The notes under the pieces were generated by a model. The model did no database searches, had not been told where the DNA came from, and saw only the letters and a program-made list of their open reading frames with translations. The position numbers and the translations under genes are program-made. A DNA stretch of 64,000 nucleotides from Duganella sp. BuS-21 (GTDB lineage: Bacteria > Pseudomonadota > Gammaproteobacteria > Burkholderiales > Burkholderiaceae_D). The DNA is taken from contig CP097466.1 in NCBI GenBank assembly GCA_041874725.1, forward strand, positions 3,658,001 to 3,722,000, written 5' to 3'. This document shows, piece by piece, positions 59,590 through 64,000 of this stretch (positions are counted from its first letter, which is position 1; each line of letters opens with the position of its first letter).

Positions 59590-60708
59590 ATGAGAGTGCA
59601 AAAACACGCAATCTCGGCGCCGCACAGCAGCGCCGCGTATGAACTAAGCAGTTTTCACTTCGGTCCCTGTGTCGAAAAGCGGGTCTACATCCAGGCCTCG
59701 CTGCATGCGGACGAAGTGCCGGGCATGCTGGTCGCGCAGTTTCTGCGCCGCCGGCTGATCGATCTGGAAGCCGCCCGCAAGCTGCGCGCGGAGATAGTGT
59801 TGGTGCCAGCCGCCAATCCCATCGGCCTGTCGCAGGCGCTGCACGGCGCACCGTTCGGGCGTTTCGACCTGCGCACCGGCGTCAACTTCAACCGCGCCTA
59901 CAAGCATGTGGCGGACGAGTTGAAACTGACACTGGAAGGACAACTGGGCGACGATGCGGCGGCCAATGTACGCATCATTCGCCGCCACGCGCGCGCCGCG
60001 TTGGGCGCATGGCGTCCGGCCGACGACAGCGAAGTCTTGAAAAAGACGCTGCTGGAGCTGGCCATCGGTGCGGACATCGTGCTCGATCTGCACTGCGACA
60101 ATGAAGCGGTGCTGCATATCTACAGCGGCACGCCGTTGGCCGCAGCCATCGCACCGCTGTCGGCGTTGATGGCATCCCACGCCACGCTGCTGACCACCGC
60201 GTCCGGCGGCGAGCCGTTCGACGAAGCCTGCAGTCGCCTGTGGTGGGAGCTGGCGCAGCACTTCGGCCAGCGCCACCCGGTTCCTTCCGGCTGCGTCGCC
60301 GCCACCATCGAACTGCGCGGGGAGCGCGACGTCAGCGAACAACTTGCGGAAAGCGACGCGGAGGCCATCCTGCGCTACCTGGCCATCAACAATATGCTGG
60401 ACCTGGACGATGCGCAGCCGCTTCCGGCGCCGCTGTGTGCCGCCACCGAGCTGGAAGCGGTGCAGCCCCTGATTGCGCCGCACGCCGGGGTGCTGCTGTA
60501 CCGCAAAGCGTTGGGCGAGCGGGTCGAAGCCGGCAGCGTCATCGCCGAGCTTATCGACCCGGTGAGCGGACAATCGAGCCAGGTATGCGCCGGAGTAGCC
60601 GGCGTATTCTTCGCCCGCAGCGCATTCCGCCACGTCCTGCGCGGCATGAACATCGGCAAAATCGCCGGTCGTACAGCCTTCCGCGAAGGCAAACTGCTAA
60701 GCCTATGA
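59590..60708 (+). CDS. M14-type succinylglutamate desuccinylase/aspartoacylase-like hydrolase (candidate cyanophycin dipeptide hydrolase)
   Basis: A zinc hydrolase of 372 residues. Zinc ligands His39 and Glu42 (SLHADE), His168 (LDLHCD), a GVNFNRAYK motif (Arg102), and a catalytic Glu241 in ATIELRGE are in family order; the C-terminal 90 residues form a lipoyl-like barrel domain (IAPHAGVLLYRKALGERVEA). No signal peptide: cytoplasmic. Family members cut N-acyl-aspartate or succinylglutamate. Recent work names such a member CphZ, a beta-Asp-Arg dipeptide hydrolase (from memory). Here it is beside a secreted cyanophycinase. Its stop overlaps the transporter start (ATGA). Operator candidate 3 is upstream. 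Confidence 0.82.
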   Translation: MRVQKHAISAPHSSAAYELSSFHFGPCVEKRVYIQASLHADEVPGMLVAQFLRRRLIDLEAARKLRAEIVLVPAANPIGLSQALHGAPFGRFDLRTGVNFNRAYKHVADELKLTLEGQLGDDAAANVRIIRRHARAALGAWRPADDSEVLKKTLLELAIGADIVLDLHCDNEAVLHIYSGTPLAAAIAPLSALMASHATLLTTASGGEPFDEACSRLWWELAQHFGQRHPVPSGCVAATIELRGERDVSEQLAESDAEAILRYLAINNMLDLDDAQPLPAPLCAATELEAVQPLIAPHAGVLLYRKALGERVEAGSVIAELIDPVSGQSSQVCAGVAGVFFARSAFRHVLRGMNIGKIAGRTAFREGKLLSL

Positions 60709-62093
60709 TCATGAAAAAACTCAAACTTCCCAACACCTTCGTGCTGCTGTTCACAATACTGGCCTTGATCGCAGCCGCGACATGGCTGGTGCCGGGCGGA
60801 CGCTACGACACCCACACGGTCGACGGCAGGCAGTTGATCGACCCGTCCAGCTTTCGCCATATCGCCGCCACGCCGCAAGGACCGGTGCAGTTGCTGATGG
60901 CGCCCATCAAGGGCTTCGCCGAGGCGGCGCAGATCATCGGTTTCGTGCTGATCGTCGGCGGCGCCTTCGCTGTGCTGCAAAAGACCGAAGCCATCGAAGC
61001 GTTGATCCGCAACATCGCGCGCGCGCACCGTCGATCGCCGGCTGTGCGCGCGGCCCTGATACCGGTATTCGTCACGATGTTCTCGCTGGGCGGGGCCACC
61101 TTCGGCATGAACGAGGAAGCCATCCCCTTCGTACTGCTGTTTATTCCGCTGGCGCTGGCGCTCGGGTATGACTCGGTGGTGGGCGTGGCGATTCCCTTCG
61201 TCGGCTCGCAGGTCGGCTTTGCGGCCGCGTTTCTGAATCCCTTCAATGTCGGCATCGCGCAGGGCATCGCCGGCATACCCATGTTCTCGGGTATGGGTTA
61301 CCGCCTGGTGGTGTGGGTGCTGGCCACCGCCGTCACCGTGATTTTCCTGATGTGGTATGCGGCGCGTGTGAAGGCGGTTCCCGAACGCAGCCCGACCTTC
61401 CATCTGGACCAGGACAAGCGCCATAGCATGCCGGTCGACGACCACGCGGCGCTGACCGGCACGCATCGCGCGGTGCTGTGGATCTTTGCTGCAGCGCTGG
61501 CGGTCATGGTGGTCGGCGTGGTGCGCTACGGCTGGTTCATCGAGGAGATCGCCGCCTTGTTCCTGGCGATGGGCATCGTGGTCGGCATCGCCGGACGGCT
61601 CGATTCGGATACGCTGGTCGCCGCGTTCGTGCAGGGAGCGAAGGACCTGGTTGGCACGGCGCTGGTGATCGCGCTGGCCCGCGCCACCATGGTGCTGGCG
61701 CGCGACGCCCACATCATCGACACCATGCTGCATGGGCTGATGCCGTTGGTGGCTTCGTCCAGTCCCGTCTTCGCGGCGCAGAAGATGTTTGTGATGCAGA
61801 GCGTGATCAACTTCTTCATCCACTCCGGCAGCGGTCAAGCCGCGCTGACCATGCCCATCATGGCGCCACTGGCCGACCTGGTGGGCGTGACACGGCAGAC
61901 GGCGGTGCTGGCGTTCCAGTTCGGCGAGTTCACCACGCCCATGATCCCGACATCCGGCATCACCGTGGGCGTGTTGGCACTGGCGCGCATTCCGTGGCTG
62001 ACCTGGGCCAAATGGATGGTGCCACTGCAGATCGCCTACGCGGTGCTGGCGTTGCTGCTATTGATTCCGCCATGCCTGATGAATTGGCAGTAG
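60705..62093 (+). CDS. YfcC-family transporter (C4-dicarboxylate/amino acid carrier-like)
   Basis: A 462-residue inner membrane carrier of the YfcC/ArsB-NhaD-type group, about 12 helices. Seen: LPNTFVLLFTILALIAAATW, LVPGGRYDTHTVDGRQL, a SLGGATFGMNEEAIPFVLLF segment (about 122-141), VGVAIPFVGSQVGFAAAFLN, LARATMVLARDAHIIDTMLH and NFFIHSGSGQAALTMPIMAP. Coupled to the M14 gene by ATGA overlap, so it likely moves the substrate or product of that enzyme (dipeptide, Asp or Arg). Family members include arginine/ornithine-like and dicarboxylate carriers. Confidence 0.86.
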   Translation: MIMKKLKLPNTFVLLFTILALIAAATWLVPGGRYDTHTVDGRQLIDPSSFRHIAATPQGPVQLLMAPIKGFAEAAQIIGFVLIVGGAFAVLQKTEAIEALIRNIARAHRRSPAVRAALIPVFVTMFSLGGATFGMNEEAIPFVLLFIPLALALGYDSVVGVAIPFVGSQVGFAAAFLNPFNVGIAQGIAGIPMFSGMGYRLVVWVLATAVTVIFLMWYAARVKAVPERSPTFHLDQDKRHSMPVDDHAALTGTHRAVLWIFAAALAVMVVGVVRYGWFIEEIAALFLAMGIVVGIAGRLDSDTLVAAFVQGAKDLVGTALVIALARATMVLARDAHIIDTMLHGLMPLVASSSPVFAAQKMFVMQSVINFFIHSGSGQAALTMPIMAPLADLVGVTRQTAVLAFQFGEFTTPMIPTSGITVGVLALARIPWLTWAKWMVPLQIAYAVLALLLLIPPCLMNWQ

Positions 62094-62100
62094 CTGGTTC

Positions 62101-62805
62101 CTAAGCCTGCTCGCGGCGGCGCAGCTGTTCCATGTAGTTGTAGACCGTGAAGCGCGAGACGCCAAGCGCCGCCGCAGCACGTTCCACGCCGCCCTTGACG
62201 ATGAACAGGCCGCGCCGTTGCATAGCGCCCACCGCCTGAATTTTTTCCTCGCGCGTCATGGCGTCGGCGCTGCCGCCGGGGCTCACCGCTTCGTTGATGA
62301 TCTCCTGCATCAGGGTGTCCATCTGCGATTCGGGCGGCGCGGCCGGCGGTGCTGCGATCTCCGGCGCCTGCAGCATCGGCTTGAGCATCTGCGACAGCCA
62401 GCCGTGGGCCGCCTGAAAGCCCGACAGGTCGACATTCAGGCACAGCGTGGCGAACGGCTCGCCGCTGGCGTCGCGGAAAATCGCCGAGGCCGAGCGCAGT
62501 TCGCGTCCGTCCGCCGTTACTGTCACATAATCCTCCACCAGGCTGTGCACCGCGCCATCCTTGGACTTGATGCGCGTCGCCGCCGCAAAGCCGCGATCGT
62601 TCTGCGGCCCTTCCAGCACCGAACTGCCGACGCTGCGGCCCGAAATATGGCCGTTGGCGATGGCGACCACCGAGTTCTCCGGCTTGCTGACGTCGTGCAG
62701 CACCACCTCCAGATGCGGCCCGGCCATCGCCGCCAGCATGGGGACCACCGGCCGCAAGGCGTTGATGACGGCCGCGCGCTCGGCGGCCAATGAAACAGCT
62801 TTCAT
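62101..62805 (-). CDS. YheO/DauR-type transcriptional regulator (PAS-like plus HTH)
   Basis: A 234-residue regulator: N-terminal YheO-like PAS domain (MLAAMAGPHLEVVLHDVSKP, about 23-42; SVVAIANGHISGRSVGSSVL) and C-terminal DauR-type HTH (AMQRRGLFIVKGGVERAAAA, then LGVSRFTVYNYMEQLRRR, about 193-230). DauR in Pseudomonas represses D-arginine use, so an arginine-linked ligand fits the cyanophycin context. Convergent with the transporter and divergent from the RidA gene, with two inverted repeats in between (62813-62825 and 62852-62866). Confidence 0.85.
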   Translation of the reverse strand: MKAVSLAAERAAVINALRPVVPMLAAMAGPHLEVVLHDVSKPENSVVAIANGHISGRSVGSSVLEGPQNDRGFAAATRIKSKDGAVHSLVEDYVTVTADGRELRSASAIFRDASGEPFATLCLNVDLSGFQAAHGWLSQMLKPMLQAPEIAAPPAAPPESQMDTLMQEIINEAVSPGGSADAMTREEKIQAVGAMQRRGLFIVKGGVERAAAALGVSRFTVYNYMEQLRRREQA

Positions 62806-62812
62806 TGAAATC

Positions 62813-62825
62813 CAACATTTTGTTG
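62813..62825. promoter_or_regulatory. Inverted repeat CAACA-N3-TGTTG
   Basis: A perfect 5-bp-arm palindrome 8 bases upstream of the DauR-like ATG. Its inner core ACA-N3-TGT recurs at 62852-62866, 40 bases away. Confidence 0.45.
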
Positions 62826-62851
62826 ATTGATGGCGTTATTTTCCCATTATT

Positions 62852-62866
62852 TAAACAAACTGTTTA
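62852..62866. promoter_or_regulatory. Inverted repeat TAAACA-N3-TGTTTA
   Basis: A perfect 6-bp-arm palindrome overlapping a TATAAT (62865-62870) that could be the -10 of the RidA gene at 62902. Together with 62813-62825 it may be the operator pair of the DauR-like regulator. Confidence 0.48.
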
Positions 62867-62901
62867 TAATTTTTTGCACTAATGCGCTAATGGAGATTGC
62901 C

Positions 62902-63363
62902 ATGACGTTCAAACATATCCCCGCCGCGATGGCGCTGCTGGCTGGCGCCAGCCTGGTGAACCCCACCGCCGCCGGCGCCGCCGAACCGGAGTTCTACAAC
63001 AAGGGCAACCCGCCGGGCCGCCCGTTCTCGCTGGCTGTGCGCACCGGCGATGTCATCCACCTATCGGGCCAGATGGGCACCGACGACAAGGGCCTGGTGC
63101 CGGGCGGCTTTGAAGCGCAGTCGCGCAAGGCCATGGACAACATCGCCGATATCCTGAAGGGCATGGGGCTGAGCATGGACAACGTCGTCAAGTGCACCGT
63201 CATGATCGCCGACATGAACAAGTGGCCTGACTTCAACCAGGTCTATGTCACCTACTTCAAGCCGGGTCGCCTGCCTGCGCGCAGCGCCTTCGGCGTGAAT
63301 GGACTGGCGTTGGGCGGGGAAATCGAAATCGAATGCCTGGCCTACGCGCCGGCCGGAAAATAA
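62902..63363 (+). CDS. RidA family protein with signal peptide
   Basis: RidA proteins deaminate reactive enamine/imine intermediates of amino acid metabolism, normally in the cytoplasm. This one (153 residues) has an N-terminal Sec signal (MTFKHIPAAMALLAGASLVN, ending near AAGA-AEPEF), so it should act in the periplasm. Core: DVIHLSGQMGTDDKGLVPGG, KAMDNIADILKGMGLSMDNV and LPARSAFGVNGLALGGEIEIE; the catalytic Arg of classic RidA (R105-like) is placed in LPARSAFGV. It is followed 10 bases later by the exported M19 dipeptidase, so these form one exported pair. Confidence 0.85.
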   Translation: MTFKHIPAAMALLAGASLVNPTAAGAAEPEFYNKGNPPGRPFSLAVRTGDVIHLSGQMGTDDKGLVPGGFEAQSRKAMDNIADILKGMGLSMDNVVKCTVMIADMNKWPDFNQVYVTYFKPGRLPARSAFGVNGLALGGEIEIECLAYAPAGK

Positions 63364-63373
63364 GGGAGCACGC

Positions 63374-64000
63374 ATGACCGACCGCCGCACCTTTCTGCAC
63401 GGCGCAGCCGCCGCCAGCCTTGCCGCCATCGGCCTGCCCGCGACAAGCGCAGCAACCTTGCGCGAAAAACGTCCGCTCATCATCGATGCGCTGGGCGGCA
63501 TCGACAACATCAACCGGCGCGGCGCGGGCCACGACAGCGCCACCAACGACTTCGGCATCGACGCCCGCGCGCTGACCGACGCCAAAGCCTCCGGCCTGAA
63601 TGCGTTCAACATGACCATCGGCCATGTCTTCGGCGACGGCGATCCCTACGAGAAGACGGTCTCCGACGTCCATGCCTGGAACGCCTTTATCAAAAGGCGT
63701 TCCGCCGACTTCCTGCTGGTGCGCAGCGCCGCAGACATCAAGCGCGCCCAGGCCGACGGCCGCCTTGGCGTCATCCTGGGCTTCCAGAACGCGGCCATGA
63801 TGGGCAAGGACGCGCGCCGCGTGGCAGGCTTCGCCAAGGCCGGCGTGCGCGTGATCCAGCTGACCTACAACGGACCGAATCAACTGGGCGACGGTTCCAT
63901 GGTCCCCACCAACAAGGGCCTGACCGATTTCGGCCGCGACGTGGTGGCGGAACTGAATCGCAACCGCGTATTGGTGGACCTGAGCCACAGCGGCGAGCAA
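63374..64000 (+). CDS. Membrane dipeptidase-like protein (M19), exported, 3' end beyond the window
   Basis: The first 209 residues start MTDRRTFLHGAAAASLAAIG, a Tat/Sec-like signal with RR, then a TIM-barrel dipeptidase body: LGVILGFQNAAMMGKDARRV, GVRVIQLTYNGPNQLGDGSM, TDFGRDVVAELNRNRVLVDL and SHSGEQ. The family reads DGHND at its first metal site; here the matching place reads IDALGGID, so the His-x-Asp pair is missing. It may use other ligands or be altered in specificity. It follows the exported RidA gene by 10 bases. The remaining zinc ligands lie beyond the window. Confidence 0.85.
   Translation, partial: MTDRRTFLHGAAAASLAAIGLPATSAATLREKRPLIIDALGGIDNINRRGAGHDSATNDFGIDARALTDAKASGLNAFNMTIGHVFGDGDPYEKTVSDVHAWNAFIKRRSADFLLVRSAADIKRAQADGRLGVILGFQNAAMMGKDARRVAGFAKAGVRVIQLTYNGPNQLGDGSMVPTNKGLTDFGRDVVAELNRNRVLVDLSHSGEQ

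Noticed and set aside
60375..61838. A 487-codon frame antisense to the M14 and transporter genes
   Set aside because: Gln/His/Arg-rich without domains; plus-strand genes overlap by ATGA and have clear families.

Overview
The window is a GC-rich, gene-dense stretch of what looks like a betaproteobacterial chromosome. Oxalobacteraceae of the Massilia/Duganella type are the best guess. This rests on two PEP-CTERM exported proteins, a cyoABCD quinol oxidase operon followed by SURF1 and a RegB/RegA-type redox pair, a ygfZ / mltG-tmk-holB-pilZ / tatD housekeeping neighbourhood, FlaG, and the codon use. I see no rRNA, tRNA, CRISPR array, prophage or insertion sequence. Both end genes (fabI-like and the M19 dipeptidase) are cut by the window edges.

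Layout. 0-2.8 kb: a translationally coupled pta-ackA-fabI-like operon (minus). 2.8-5.9 kb: a PepSY membrane protein with a small membrane partner, a Fur-box-like site, the tail of a broken TonB-dependent siderophore receptor, and a lipoprotein made of repeated DUF2799-like units. 6-9.5 kb: a chemoreceptor coupled to a GAF/degenerate-GGDEF/EAL phosphodiesterase. 9.6-19.6 kb: envelope genes (NagX-like acyltransferase, porin-like and small barrel proteins, a PEP-CTERM protein, a fatty acid hydroxylase, OMPLA, a TPR protein with a decayed peptidase site) and a stand-alone EF-G. 19.7-22.4 kb: a small unknown protein, a PRMT-like methyltransferase, HigBA and an ankyrin protein. 22.4-30.9 kb: the tatD / pilZ-holB-tmk-mltG / ygfZ neighbourhood, split by an antiporter-KfrA-GNAT module. 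31-37.7 kb: FlaG and a fatty-acid/acyl-CoA operon (thiolase, acyl-CoA dehydrogenase, two SDRs, MDR reductase, GNAT). 37.9-47.9 kb: an MFS carrier, RegA/RegB, SURF1, CyoDCBA and a divergent MFS carrier. 48-50.8 kb: PPK2, a VOC protein and a secreted trypsin-like protease with a PEP-CTERM tail.

51-64 kb is the most interesting part: GH92 mannosidase, an RpiR regulator, a secreted cyanophycinase, a TonB-dependent receptor, a second RpiR regulator, then divergently an M14 aspartoacylase-like hydrolase overlapping a YfcC-type carrier, a DauR/YheO-like regulator, an exported RidA and an exported M19 dipeptidase. I read this as a scavenging locus for extracellular cyanophycin or related isoaspartyl/dipeptide material: depolymerise outside, import through the outer membrane, hydrolyse the dipeptide, transport the product. 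Three 16-bp sites of the form TGTAAG-N4-CTTACA (one imperfect, one TGTAAA/TTTACA) lie upstream of both RpiR genes and in front of the M14 gene, suggesting one regulon. A dispersed palindromic repeat family occurs at four intergenic places.
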